From positions 72,679-136,678 of the forward strand of contig PS015097.1 of assembly GCA_048213135.1 (NCBI GenBank): a stretch of DNA of 64,000 nucleotides. Direction: 5' to 3'. This document shows positions 27,001-39,701 of the stretch, piece by piece. How positions within the stretch are numbered: the first letter of the stretch is position 1; each line of letters starts with the position of its first letter. Origin of the DNA: Reclinomonas americana ATCC 50394. Its lineage: Eukaryota; Jakobida; Jakobea; Jakobida. The position numbers and the translations under genes are program-made. Below the pieces are notes generated by a model. The model saw only the letters and a program-made list of their open reading frames with translations. It was not told the origin of the DNA and ran no database searches.

Positions 27001-30000
27001 CCAGCTTGCCCTCTGCATCGAACGTACTCTGCAAATCGAGCAATGGTGAGAGAGAGAGAAGAGGGGGATAAGGTGGAACAGGTCAAGGCTGATGGCAACC
27101 AACATACCGGGTTGACAAACACATTGATACGCGTCGTCGGCAGCTGCGACACCAGGGTCGTCAACAGGTGCAGCGAGAGCGGCACAATCGGCTTGAACGA
27201 GTCGCGGACAAAGAGCTCGGACACCATGTCCTCGTCGAGCACCTGTCACAGCAGCAGCAGCAGCAGGGTGGTGAGTCGCCGAGAACACCAACTATTCTGT
27301 TGTCTGTTTCCGCACCGTGTCTCGCATGTCCAACTGCTCGGGCGTGCTCTTGTTGAACACGTTGCGGAACACGTCGCTCACAGTCATGCACAGATCGACA
27401 ACACGCTCCGCCCAGGGCACGAGCTCGTGAGAGAGCGGTGCGCGGTCGCATGCCGACTGCAACACCAACAGAGCCGACATGACCTGCCGCTTGCTGGTGT
27501 TGTATCCGCTGCCAGCGGCAAGTTGGGCAAGTGCGTCCATAAAGGCGAACGATCCTGTGCAATGCACGAGCGCACACACACACACACAGAGTTTCCATCA
27601 GTCCATGCCTCCGCCACACCCAAAGCCAACTTTCACAGGTCACACACGCTCACCTGCTTCCACTTGCTCGCGGAGCACAGCGCCGAGTGCGTGATGCATC
27701 GTGGCGTTGACCTCGCAAATCACTGGCAGCTCCAGATGCAAGCGCAACACGCCATCATCCGAAGGCTTCGCCTCACCCAGCCCGTTGGTCAAGGTGCGCT
27801 CCACCGTGCCACAGGCGCGCCGCAGTGCACCGTACTGGGCTGGAAGCAGCGGTCCCAACAAGTGAACCACCACATATGACAGATAGGCCGTCTGCAGCAC
27901 GTTGGTGAGTTCTTCCGACACGTTTTTACATCCAGCATTCTTTTCGCATTCGCTTACCTTGCTGTACACAAACAGCAGCGGAAGCAAGGCCACAATAATG
28001 TCCACCAGATGCTCCTCATTAACGGCGCTGCGCAAGAGGAGCGACACCGATTCGTTGAGGATGGTTTGCGAGCGGGATTTCTGCAGAGGAAAGCAGTGAG
28101 TCAAGTGGCACTCCGCTGTCATCTGCAAGCATGCAAGTGCGCACACAAACCTGCTTGTAGCGCAGATTGCCGCGGACGAGTCGGCAGCACGTGCGGACCA
28201 GAAACGCATCGTCGTTCAGAACCTCGCGCAGTCCCACGAACCGCAGTGCAGCGAGGAGCACGCGATCGTCGTCGTCTTGAAGCAGCTCACGCAGGCTGGA
28301 GCTTACAAACTCGGCATCCTGATCAGCTCACGTCAGTGCACCACCACCACCATCAACACACTGTACATGCCGGCAGTCATACCATGTCGCCGGCATGCGA
28401 GCGAAGAATCGACATGGCACGGATGCGGATCGAGGGAAGCGGACTGCGCAGTGCCAGCCACAGCGTGGTCGACGTAGAGGACGACTCCAGCTCGCCGGCA
28501 GCAACAGCCTCGGCGACTGCATCCGCGTCCAACTTGATAACCGAGTGGCGACTCGCACCACCAAAAGCCAACTCGGTGAGTGCTTGCACCGAGTCGGCAA
28601 ACTTGGGCTTCTGCAGCAAGTTGTCGAAGCTCGTGTCCAGTGCCTGCGGGGCGCGCGACGAGATTGCTCGCAGCGCGTCGACCAGCACAGCTGCGTGTGC
28701 ACATACAGATAAGCAGACTGCCGCAACATGAGACAAAGCTGGCGGGGGGCGGCACCACATACCACTGGTCTCCTCCGCCGACGATGAACGACGGCTGTCC
28801 GCAATCGCACGCACGAGACCGTCGACATGCGGCGTCAGCACCTCAATGGGCAACTCACGCAGGGCGGTCACCACAAACTCGCCGAGCTTTGGGTGCTTTC
28901 TGTAAAATGCACGCACCAGTTGTGTCAGTTCTACACGGGTTCGGTACAAACTCGGCGACTGCTGGACGACTCACTCGTGGCCGCGCACGGCACTGCAGAG
29001 CAGCACATGCAGCAGGTCGCCGACTTTGTACTGCGACAGCACCTGCGTCAGCGACGCCAGCAGCGCCTGAGTGCCCTCGTGCAGCAGGTACTTGAAGTGT
29101 CGCTTGTAGCGCAGCGTGCCGAGACGGAAGCGGCCGGCCAGCAGCGCCAGGCAGCAGAGTGAATCGACAGGGATGTGGCGAGCGGCCATGCACACCGAGG
29201 TCGCCAAGTGTGCCACAACGTCGGCGGCCAGCGTGCATCGCACGCCCAGTTCGGTGCACACCACAAGGCCAGCCGCACGCAAGTCGGCGACCGACGACTG
29301 CAATGCGTCCGCCGCGAACGGTACGATAGCGCGCAGCATCGACTCGTGTGTCGGCGCGCGTGTGAGTACCTCCGAGCAGCACAAGGCGGCCAGCGAGTAC
29401 AACGCCTTGGCTGGGATGTTGAGTTTGCCATGCGCGACGGCGCCATCCAGCACGAATTGCAGCACTGGCGGCACGGCAATCATGTTGGTGACCAACACGA
29501 TGCGATTCAGCGACGTGCCGGCGTCGACCTGGCGGCCCAGGAACGCCCACATTGTGTCCCTGTCGAGACGGAGATTAGTGAAGCGGGAGGCGAAAGAGGA
29601 CATGAAGAATAGGAGCGCAACTTGACGGCCAGCAGCTGCACCAAACGCGCAAAGACGGGCGTCTCGTGGTACGGCAGCGCGCACGCGAGCAGTGCATCGA
29701 CGTTGTACAGATGTGCCCTGTTTGCCGCGTGCATGTCAGGCGAGGGCATCAGCGATCGACGTCGCGTGGCACACAGAAACGCAACTCGTACTTGCGAATG
29801 AGGTACTCGAGCACCTTGTGTGCCGACTTGAGCAAAAAGTACGGCGACATGAACTGCAGGAGCTGCTGCACGAGCTGATCGGTCGCCGCAGCCGACTGTG
29901 CGATAATGATCAAACGAGCAGCGTCAGCACACAAGCACACACGGAAAAGGAGAGTGATTGGCATCCATCAACGAACCTGCTTGGTCTGCAGATTGCGATC

Positions 30001-30225
30001 AAACGACGACGAGCTAGGTGCGAGGAGAGTGCGGCTGAACTTGTGGAAGCGACTGTCGAGCGAGCTCAGCTCCAACATGCCGGTCTCGGCCAGCTGCCGC
30101 ACGTCCTCGGTGGACAGTGCCGCCGCATCCGTCGGCGTGAACAGCAGCGACGGAAGACGCGGGAGCTGGGCGGCAGTGGCCGGCGCCTGCAGCTTCTGCA
30201 GCTGCGCGAACAGAGCCGTCGACAT
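21004..30225 (-). CDS. HEATR1: UTP10/HEATR1, U3 snoRNP (SSU processome) HEAT-repeat protein
   Basis: The N-terminus (start 30225) reads MSTALFAQLQKLQAPATAAQ, then PSLLFTPTDAAALSTEDVRQ and LDSRFHKFSRTLL. This matches the UTP10 start (SLLFxxxEAAxxD...F..FxxTLF). The C-terminus ends with the BP28CT domain: PQVRYACVSALRALYQRVG, EFLVLLPDSISTLAELMDDD and ELSGEDLSQYFK, stop at 21004. This is equivalent to human LLPESIPFLAELMEDE...LGEPLQSYF. In between are some 40 short exons of alpha-helical HEAT repeats (for example KFGVQLVRHLATSVCMAAR-type helices near 29200 and the acidic EDEEDGDHEESEDEEDDEDE loop near 22050). Known family members are about 1,800-2,100 residues, which fits a 9.2-kb gene with introns. 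UTP10 belongs to the t-UTP/UTPA subcomplex, which loads on nascent pre-rRNA and is needed for 18S processing and Pol I transcription. It converges with the LRR gene, 45 bases between stop codons. Confidence 0.9.
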
Positions 30226-30597
30226 TGCTGCAGCAGAGAGAAAGAGTTGAGCGGGTGTGCGTGTGTGCGAGTCTGTGCATGTGCATGTGCACGAACAACA
30301 CAGGACACCCTTTCGCCTCTTTCCCTCACGCGCCCCACCGTCTCTCACTCTCTCCGTTCCACAGCCACTCTAGTTGCACATATACACACGCACGGCTGAG
30401 TGAACGCACGATCCCACTCACCTTCTCTCTCTAAGATCCCGATTGACCGATTGCGCAATTGCGATGTGATGACTCAGTATGACAACTTCGTTCGTGGGTG
30501 AACGGCACGCCAGTGTTTCAACAGCCTTCATTACACCGGTCACCGTGGGCTTGATACCTGAACTGGTGAGTTCGGAGGCGTCATACAGGGCCATAGA
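30226..30597. other. Spacer between UTP10 and gene 8, with a 58-codon ORF on the minus strand
   Basis: This is the divergent spacer between UTP10 (minus) and the next gene (plus). Bases 30240-30415 are TG/CA and CT microsatellite-like and give no supported exon. Bases 30418-30594 on the minus strand hold a 58-codon ORF beginning MALYDASELTSSGIKPTV and ending VNRDLRERR with a TGA. Its amino-acid makeup looks protein-like, but I do not recognise it. Its ATG lies 3 bases from the plus-strand ATG at 30598. It could be a small gene, an upstream ORF in the UTP10 leader, or chance. It does not splice in frame into the UTP10 first exon with the obvious AG|GTGAGT donor and CTGCAG acceptor. Confidence 0.35.
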
Positions 30598-33500
30598 ATG
30601 GACGTTGTGAGCCGGGCGCGATCGCTCACCGGGGACGTCGTGCTCTCTGCGTTGGATCATGTGATCCACGAGTTCACACTGCAGCAGACGCAGCAGCCAC
30701 TGGCACCGGTGCGCGTGACGATGTTTGTGCGCGCGCGTGTCCTCCTCCTCATCGTGATCACAGATGCGTCCGGCCACGCTGCGCAGTGTGTGGATCGCCA
30801 CTGTGGCCGAGGTACGGCGGCTCTCTGAACAGCAGCTGCTGCAGCAAGTGCAGGGAGAGGAGGCAGAGGAGGAAGAGGCAGCAGTCACCGATGCTCGATT
30901 CACGATGACCACCGACGATTGGATGCTGGAGCGACCGCCTCCGCAGCGCCGGCGATCGCGCCCTGCCAGTGCCAGTGTCGCAGTGAATGCTCGCTCCCGA
31001 CCTGCACCACCGCCACAGCAGCAGGGAAATAGCAGTGGTGGTGGTGGTGGTGGTGGAGGAGGAGCGCGAGCTGCACCACCGGTGGTGTATGTGTCATCGT
31101 CGCCCAAGTCGTCGGCGACTCTTCAGCCCGTGGCACCTGCCTTGCATTTGCCTCCACATAGTGCGAGAAGCTACTCGCTGCCTCGTCATTCGGCCACTGC
31201 TCGCTCCTCGCAGGCGTCCGCCGATCGCCTCTCGGAGCGCGATCAAGTGCATATCTCATTTTCGTGTGTGTGTTGTCATGCCCGCCTGTTCATTATTGTT
31301 GCCCTGTGTCGCCCGTCACAGTTCCTGTCGATGCACCACTTGGTGGAGGAGCACGTCCGCCGTTTCAGTGTGGCCATTGAGACGTTGCGGTCGACAGTGT
31401 ATCGCGAGATGGTCATGTGGCGTAATCGCGCGCTGCGCCTGCATCCGACGGCCACCGACGAGGTCGATCAGCAGATCTTCTCCACGCTGCACGAGTTTGT
31501 GGACAACCATCTGGCCACATTGGTCGGTCACGCCACCTCGGTGGAGAGCCAGATCAAGGACTCGGTGCGCGAACAAGTGCAACTGGAGAGCATCGCCTCC
31601 GATCGGTATGACTTGGTTGGTGGTTTCTGCCGCGGTTGCAAGTCGAAGCGCTCACCGCAGCGTGCGTGTTATCTCTTCTGTGTTCACCAAGTGCGCGCTA
31701 CGTGTGCACTCTGCTCGTGCACCGCATCAACCAGGTATGCAACACGCTGTGCCGTCCATACTTGCTTGTCTCATCCGCTCGCCCCCGACAGGTGTGCGAC
31801 ATTTTGGACCGCGAGATGGAGTTGGGAACACAGCTGCCACTGCGACGAGCCAACAAGATTGTGGCGACGGTGCGCGCGGCACTGAATCTGGCGAAGGATC
31901 TGCGACCGGACGAGGAGGTGCCCTTGTCGCAGACGCAGCTGGAGACTCTCATGTCACTCGGCCTTCCATCGGCGACTGAGTCGGGTCGGCAGCTGCGCCT
32001 GGCGGGCCACTGGTCACCGCAAACATCGTCCTCTGCCGCGTCGTCGGCCCGGAATCGTGCCGCCGGAGACGACACTCACAGCGATGTGCATGATGGAATG
32101 ACGAAAGCACAAGGCCGACCGCCAGGCGAGCCCTTTGACGAGCAGCGTGTTGAGCAGGTCGGCAAGTTGTGGTTCTGCATATCACATGTTTCCTGTGTTG
32201 ACGGTGATGCCTCGGTCGCAGTCGGATCGGCGTGTGGACCAGCTGCTGGCTCTCCTGCAAGGCGAGTTCATTGTTGCGGGTTCTCGCTCTGACGGATCAG
32301 TCATTCATTCACGAGTGCACAGAGCTGAGCGATGAGCTGGAGAGTGGCGGCGCCGACGAAGACAATCAGACGCCGTGGGATCGTGTACAGGATCGACTGC
32401 GATATGTCATTGAAGAGGACAAGTTGGCAAATGTTGCGTCTGTGTGTCACACTTCCACCTGTAATTCATGCTGCTTCTCACTCTGGCGCAGCAAGACGTA
32501 ATGTCGGTGATCACAGCGGTCCGTCTGTGCATCAGCGAAGCCAATCGCTGCGTACGATTCGCACTGCAAATGTCGCCTGGTGGCATCACACCTCACGCTC
32601 CACTTGCAGGCGTCTTGTCTCCGCACGCCGACAACGATCCTTCTGTCGGCATGCAAGCCATGTTGCATCGCCTGGCCTCGCTGTCACTCCGTTCAGAGTA
32701 CGCAATTCAACAGTCGCGACTTAACGCAGTTATCAGCGATCGGCAGGTGAGTGACTGGGCGTATGAGTGCGCAGGCTAGTCGTTGCTCACCTGCAGCGTC
32801 GCCAGGAACCAGTGGTCACGGATCCCGTGTGCATCGTAGCGATGCGCGTGTACTCGAGGTTTGGCGATTCCTCTCTAGCCTGTAAGATGACGCGCTCATT
32901 CATGCGACTGCGTGCAGTCAGCCGCTGTGGGAAGAACTCAGCGTCGGCATGCGCGACACCCTGCAAGTGTACCATAATGGTACAGTGTTGCACGCTCCCA
33001 TGCCACAGTATGTCGAAGACTACGCATGCTGACTTCATTCCTGCCGTGTAGTGTGGAATCGTGTGCTGACCGCCAACAGCGGTGAGTTTTCCCTCTGTCA
33101 GTCGCCGCGTCGGCGCTGTCGATTCTCACCACTCTCCCTATTGGCAGGATACGATGTGCGAGTGGATGGCGACGCATGTCTGCTGGTGCGACAAGCCTCC
33201 CTACTAACCTTTTGTTGCCGCTTGTCCCTGACACACATCTGTGTCGGTGCACAGGGATTCGGTCGAATTGCAGATGCGGTCAAGGTGAGCGCCTTTCTTG
33301 CTTGATGCCCAGTTGCAGAATGGCTTCTCATGCTGCATTTCGCACAGTTTGCATGCCAAATGCAGGCGCGTGCTCGACTGCACAGCGCTCGCCATGTCTC
33401 CCACTCAACTCATCAACTTTCATCACAGGATGAACTGAACGCCGCCGAGTGGCCTGAACAGCTGCTGCAGACGTCGGCTGGCGAGACACTGGAGTGGGTA

Positions 33501-36357
33501 CCGGATGGCGGCGACGACGATGACGACCCGATACGCCCGATACTCGTGTTCCGCGGCCTCCGAGTTCAAATGGGTATCACCTACTCGCTGGTCGAGTGGT
33601 GGCGCGATCCGAACACGACCCGGCTCCAGCTGTATGGCGAGGCAGTTGATCGCGCCATCCGCCTTCGTGGTGCGTTGTGCTGTGAGTGTCGGCAGCCTGC
33701 CTCCACCTTGGGGTGACTGACGAGAGAGCATTGAGCAGACATGGCACCGCCCGGATGCCCACTGCTAGATCGGCACGTGGTCGAACCGTTGCGCGAGATG
33801 CTGCAGCGATACTACGCACAGTCCGACGAAGTGCTGCGCTCGGTGACGCTGACCGACTCGCCAATACGCGTAGTTCTCCATGTGCGTATGCATATCTGTC
33901 TCTTCGTCGGTGCAGTCCTTGTGGGCACATTCTCATTAGTTGCACGACAGGCGGTGTCTGGCGAAGCGGAGATTGTCACAACCATGTTGCCGGGTCATTT
34001 GGTCGGTGGCCGTGGTGGCAGTCAACCGTTGCAAGAGTCTGCAGCCGGCGACACGTCGGTACTGAGGACTGCTCCCACCGTGTGTGATTGCATGTGTTGT
34101 GTTGATGACGGCTGGTGTGGCAGGCTGTGGAACCGCTGCTGTTGCAGCTGGCCGAGTCATTTACGGGGGAAGTTCTGGCCACCAAGCGTGAGCTACGGTA
34201 CGTGCCACGTCTCGGTCGTCGCCACCAACAGAACGACCGTTTTCATCTGTCGCATTTGCAGGACGGTAACACGCTTGCTACGCGATGCATTGGACGCCTT
34301 GCTGGTGGCACACGGATCGCTCGAAACCAAGCTGTCACCACCACCCATGCATCAGTGGTAAGTTGTCATGGTGTGTGTCGCACGCACGACGTTGGAGCTC
34401 ACGTAGTTTTGCAGCGACGACGCCGCAATTCAAACCGAGCCAATGGTGGCGCCTGCGGTTCGCTGTCTCGTTCCATCGAGCGAGTTGATTCACGTCGGTA
34501 CGCCGCGAGCTTGCTTGCTTCATGCAGACATTTGACATGTGCGCTCACCAAGCTGATCCACTCTGTTGTGATGGCAGATGACATTGTCGACAGTTGTGTG
34601 TGTGTGTCATGACACTCCATGTGCGTTTGTGCAATACCACTCACATTGTTCGCGACAGATCCTGAGCACGCGTTGCCGATGAGCGACTTGAGGACCCTCG
34701 AGGATCGCGTCAGGTGCTGTGTGGTGAATCCCCACGTGCCGACACTTGCAGTGACTCACAAATGTGTCAGCCAATCTGCTCTCGCCATCAACACCCACAT
34801 GCAAGCGTCCTCCAACGAGGAGGCCACACAGGAGCAGTCGGGTGCGTGCCGTCCCCTGTCACCTTGATGCTCAGCTGTTGACTGACGTTGGCAAGCGAAT
34901 GCAGACGCGGTGGATGGCATCGAGCATCACATGGAACTGCTGGCGCAAGTGTTCAATCGCGTGCGCTGGGACTACTCGTACCTGCAACTCGATCGCTCTG
35001 CATCTCCCGAGCCTGAGGAGGAGCGGTTAGCTCGTTTCTCTGCGCGCTCAGCGGCGACAACCCGCGTCGATGTCGGCGTGCAAGTCGAGTCAGTGGCCAG
35101 GTTCTCACTTCATTCTGCAGTCAGCGATCTCCGTCTCCGCCTGTCCACCGTGCCTCACTGTTTGTGTCGCAGAGTGACGGAGCTTGTGCAGACACCACTG
35201 TTCATTCAGGGTCCAGTTGTTTCCACACAACGCAGTTCACGCGATCAGCGGCTTCAGACGCCGCCACCACCACTCCCGCAACCTCCACCAGTTGTGGTCA
35301 GCAGCGAATCACCACCTATCTCCGCTTCGCGTCATCGCCGCAACAGCGACGACGACCACGTGCCGGTCGACGAAGTGTCCCCGTCGCTGTTGCAGCACCG
35401 GTTGCTGTCGCGTCGCCTCTCGGAGCGACTCGAGCAGCTGAGTGTGCCGCGTCACACGCGACCAAAGCACATGACAGGTGCGTCGCAGAGTGCGATGGAG
35501 TGGTTACATGGCACTGACTGGACAGTTTGTCGATGCAGCGAGTGGTGAACGAGTGTCGACGACAGTTGCGCACGCAACACGCTTGCTGTGCGGATTGCTG
35601 GCGGCTGACTCTCTTCTCATGCACAGACCATGGACATGATGGGATGGCGACGAAGCAGCGAGGAGAATATGCCGTGGCCCACGGCACTGCATCTCGATTC
35701 GGCCACCGACGATCCTCCCTTGCCGTCGACGGCTGGTGCGATGTCCTCGTAGTTTCTTACTGTCGACATCCGATTGACATTGTGTGTGCAGTTGGCGGTC
35801 ATGTTCCGTCCACCATGGAACTGTACCGGCGCTTGGCCGCAGGAAGTGGCGGCAATCCATTTGGTCCCTCGGCCACTGAATCGCAGACACCGACGGCCGC
35901 CGGCAAGCGACAGCAGCGACCGCGGTCAGCATCGGTGGAACGGCGAGAGCCACGAGTGTACGCCTCCCCCATCAGCCCGCCAGCCGCCAGCCGTTCTCGT
36001 CCAGCGTCCGCCAATCGCGTGTCGACGGCTCGAAGTCGCCTGTCGACTTCGGTCGAAAGCGCCACCTTTGTGTCTTCACAGGCTCCGTCCCGACTACTTG
36101 TAACAGCACGCTCGTCGTCCGCCTACGCCCACTGGTCGCTGTATCCGATGCTTCAGCTGGTTCGTTCCACAGTCGATATTGTTGTCGGTCGCATCACTGA
36201 CGACTTTGCTTGGCAGGCCACCTCGCATCACCAGTCTGATATTGACGAAGAAGTTGGTGTCGAGGCTACGGCGACGAAGCGTCGCGTACGGCGGTCGAAC
36301 GATGGCGATGCGGAGGAGCAGCAGCCGGAGGCAGATGACTTCGGAGCACCGTCATGA
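30598..36357 (+). CDS. Large multi-exon protein of unknown function, helical with disordered linkers
   Basis: I do not recognise a family. The likely start is MDVVSRARSLTGDVVLSALD (30598), joined in phase 0 (donor GTGCGC) to MRPATLRSVWIATVAEVRRL. Then come an acidic and Pro/Ser/Gly-rich disordered stretch (30850-31240) and helical exons: HHLVEEHVRRFSVAIETLRS, TATDEVDQQIFSTLHEFVDN, VCDILDREMELGTQLPLRRA and LNLAKDLRPDEEVPLSQTQL. Later exons are QDVMSVITAVRLCISEANRC, LHRLASLSLRSEYAIQQSR and VDGIEHHMELLAQVFNRVRW. A Pro-rich, Arg/Ser-rich segment (35200-35460) precedes a basic Ser-rich tail (SASVERREPRVYASPISPPA), ending EEQQPEADDFGAPS at TGA 36357. About 20 exons are needed. Several between 32800 and 34900 are short and uncertain. 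The helical makeup suggests a cytoskeletal or scaffold role, but that is only an inference. Confidence 0.55.
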
Positions 36358-36440
36358 ATGAATTGCACAAAAGTCTTGTTTGACGTCCCCGTCCCTCCAT
36401 ATCGTTCACGTTTGTATTGGTGCATTATCGAGCAGCCGCC

Positions 36441-39400
36441 ATGGACGTGACGAATGCCAACTTCAAAGAGGGTCTGCACAGGCACACACACACATAGTCG
36501 CACTCACGCACATGGCGCTGACTGCATTTACCCGACAGCGCTGGAGCTCTTCGAATCGCTGCTTCCGCGCGCCTCGTTTGCAGCACTGGACATGGAGGTG
36601 TGTGTGTGTTGCAGATCTTGCGTGCAACATCCACAGAGAGAGAGAAAGAGGTGTCTCTGACAAGAGTGCATTCGCAGATGACGGGTCTCGTTCCGGATGC
36701 GAATGCCAGCAAGTGGGGTCGATCGGATGCACGTTCCAACATTCATTCCATGGACAGCTGGCAAGAGCGCTACGCCAAGCTGCGGTACAGTGCACAGTCG
36801 TTCCTCGCGCAACAGGTGGGCATCTGCCTGTTTGTGGCCGACGGAATCGCCCAAGAGGCCGACGAGGAGGATGAAGACGGCAGCGATGTGCAGCGGGGGT
36901 GGGTGGCGTATCCGTTCAACATTTACGGTGTGTTGCGTGTGCATGCAAAGAGATCTTCTTGGTTCCACCCTTACTTCCCCCACACACGATGCAGTGTTCC
37001 CCGGTCCGCCCGACGGCAACGTGCGTGCGGCATACGATCCGCGGTTCTTGTGTCAAGCGTCCAGGTTTGTTCAATTGCATGCCGCCCTTCTGTATCCCCA
37101 TCTCCAACCTCGATGATGGTCTTGGCAGTATGCGTTTCCTGCGCAGCTGCGGCTACGACTTCAACAAGACGATCAGCGAAGGTACTCACAGGTGCTTGTC
37201 GTCCGGCAATGCATGTGCCTGAAGTTGTTCCCCCCCACGCAGGTGTCTCGTACTATCCCAAAGTGGCCGCCGATCGTGTGTGGCGCGAGTCGGAGGACAC
37301 AATCAGCGTCGACGACGGCCTCATCTCTGTGCAGCGTTGCGTGCTGCTTCGCAATCGGAAGCGGGGGCACGTGATGGTCACTGTTTGAGTTGCACACAGA
37401 GGCGGCGGATGTGGCGTTTGTGGCGCACTTGCGCGAGAAACTCGACATTTTTGTGGCCACTGGCGTCGACGACTTTGCTGCAGTGCGCATGGAGTTGGAC
37501 GCGGAGGAGGCGGCGCGTGCGCAACAGCAACAACCACAGCAGCAACGACAAGGTCGTGGTGGTGGCGCTGGCGGCGGCCGAGGTGGTCGACGAAACTGTG
37601 CGTGTGGTCGTCGTCGAGAGAGTAAGTATTGCACGCGTCGCACTCACTGTCGTGTATGCAGCTGGCCGGCAACCGCAACCCACGGCCGCAGCACCCGAAG
37701 CCGAGGAAGGAGAGGAGCGTGCAGGACCATCGGTGCCGACGCTTTCGCTGCGTGTGAACAGTCCGTTCCGTCGCAAGGTGTGTGGCACTGTGAGACAATC
37801 CGCGCTGTGCTACTCTCTGCTGACACGGTGGTGCGCGGTAGCTGGCCTACAATCTCATCGAGAACTGGTCAGTGTGACGCGAGTCATTATCTGCACTCAG
37901 CCGCACTCACCTCGCATCACACAGCTTCCCGCAACTGGCCGCCGAGACTCAACAGATCGGGTACGATCGCTTCTTGCACATCAAACTCATGAGCCAAGAG
38001 GAGGTGGCCAAATTCAAGGCAAACAAGCGGCAGGAGCGCATGGTTTGTGGGCATACGCCCCTTGCTTTTGGCTTGACCTGGCTGGCTGACCACCACCTGT
38101 GCGATGGCAGGAGGCGCATGAGCGACTCATCGGAGTCACCAAGTTTGTGCAGCTGCTGTCGGAGTCTCGCATGCCGGTGGTGGTGCACAATGGTCTCTCC
38201 GACGCGCCGTCTTTCTGTACGTTGCCTTCACGCGCTGACTCGCCCGCTCTGCAGGTGCTCTCGACATGTTCCACGCGTACAACAAGTTCTGGGACGACCT
38301 GCCAGAGACAGTTGCGCCCAGCACGCGCTTGTACGACGTAGGCTACTGTGTCGCTCATTCGCGTGCGCAGGTGCTGGAGTTCCGTCGTTCGTTCCACGGA
38401 CTGTTTTCGACATTTTTCGACACAAAGCAGCTGGCCAGCTCGCACAACAAACTGCGAGTTGCGTGCATCGATCGCACTTGTTTTCTATGTGTGTCTGCTC
38501 ACGAGTTTGAACAGGATTACTCGCAAGACACGGTACTGGCTGGCCTGCAGGAGTCCCTGGCTGCTGCACACCCGAACTTGCTGCACGTGTCGCTGGCAGA
38601 GGGGTTCGATGCGTACGCAGTCGACTCTGCACACGAGGCGGGCTTCGACGCCTATCTGACCGGCGCCATCTTTGCGCGCTTCCTTGCTTGTTGCGCTGCC
38701 TGTGATTTTTTCCCTGTGGCGTCTTTCTTTTCTCACCACCGACTCTTTCCGATGACAGTGCTGCACCCGGGCGAGCAGACGGTGGTGGCGCGTGATGCGT
38801 TCCTGGCCATGGCGCGCACCAGTCCGCAACTCTCGCAACACGTCTCGCGGCTGTACATGATGCGCATGAAGATGGCCTTCGATTTGTCGGAGGCCACCAG
38901 CCTCTCACAGCCTGAGCCTGATCGCTCGCAGTGCTACACCTACAGCAACTTCCCGCCCGAGACCGTCACCAACGACATTATCGGATTGTTCCGCACACGA
39001 CTGGATTGCTACGTGCGCGTCATCTGGGAGACCGACACGTTGCGTGTGGTGCTTTGCGGAGTTGTTTATATGTGCGTGTCTGTGCACAAACTCATGCACG
39101 CATTGGTGCACTACCGCAGTCAGTGCATTGTGGAGGTCTCGAACCGGCTGCTGAATGCGGCCACGGTGCTGCAGCGCATGGCGGATGTGCTGCCACCGGG
39201 CACCAGCCTGCAGCCTGTCGAAAACGGTGCTGCATCGGCCGCGTCTGCTGCTGCTGCCGCCGCCGCTGCTGCTGCCGCTGCTGCTTCGGCCGCCGCATTT
39301 GGCACTGGGGTCGGCACGTCCCAAGCCTCGCCTCCACCAGCCGCTGCCGCCAAGGTTCTCGGCAAGCGCCCGAGACAGCAAGGTACGTGCACTGCATCAA

Positions 39401-39573
39401 ACTAATTCACGCACACGCCCTCACCTCTGCAAACGCACGCAGGTCTCGGTGCATCGTCAGCGGCTGCAATCGATGTCGATGCGGCTCCACAGCCGGCCAT
39501 GAAGCGTGGCAGGACCGTGCCTGGCACGACCGCCGCCGATCTCGACCGTTCCACGCCGTGTAGCATCATGTAA
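36441..39573 (+). CDS. PARN: PARN, poly(A)-specific 3' exoribonuclease
   Basis: Exon 1 encodes MDVTNANFKE (PARN family: MEI...NFK). The next exons give LFESLLPRASFAALDMEMTG, holding the first two DEDD catalytic acids (LDME). They continue with ERYAKLRYSAQSFLAQQVGI, YPFNIYVFPGPP and SMRFLRSCGYDFNKTISEG. Later, FVQLLSESRMPVVVHNGLSD carries the third acid (human HNMLLD). EFRRSFHGLFSTFFDTKQLA and AEGFDAYAVDSAHEAGFDAY carry the GFDAYLTG motif with the fourth acid. All four metal-binding acids are therefore present. PARN is a deadenylase that trims mRNA poly(A) tails and matures small RNAs. The R3H-like middle (HLREKLDIFVATGVDDF ... LRVNSPFRRK) is interrupted by a Gln-rich and RG-rich insert (37510-37620). 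The C-terminal part has RRM-like YTYSNFPPETVTNDIIGLF, a long poly-Ala tract (39230-39300) and a basic end (KRPRQQG, MKRGR). Stop TAA at 39571-39573. Confidence 0.92.
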
Positions 39574-39701
39574 GAGACGTCGCGGGCACGTTAGAAGTGC
39601 AACACGGGAAGCGGACTTGTTATCAGTAATGTATTCCACCGTTCCCATTTGCCAGCCTGATCCACGGAAATTGCAGGTTGATTTCGCGACAAGTGAGTGT
39701 C

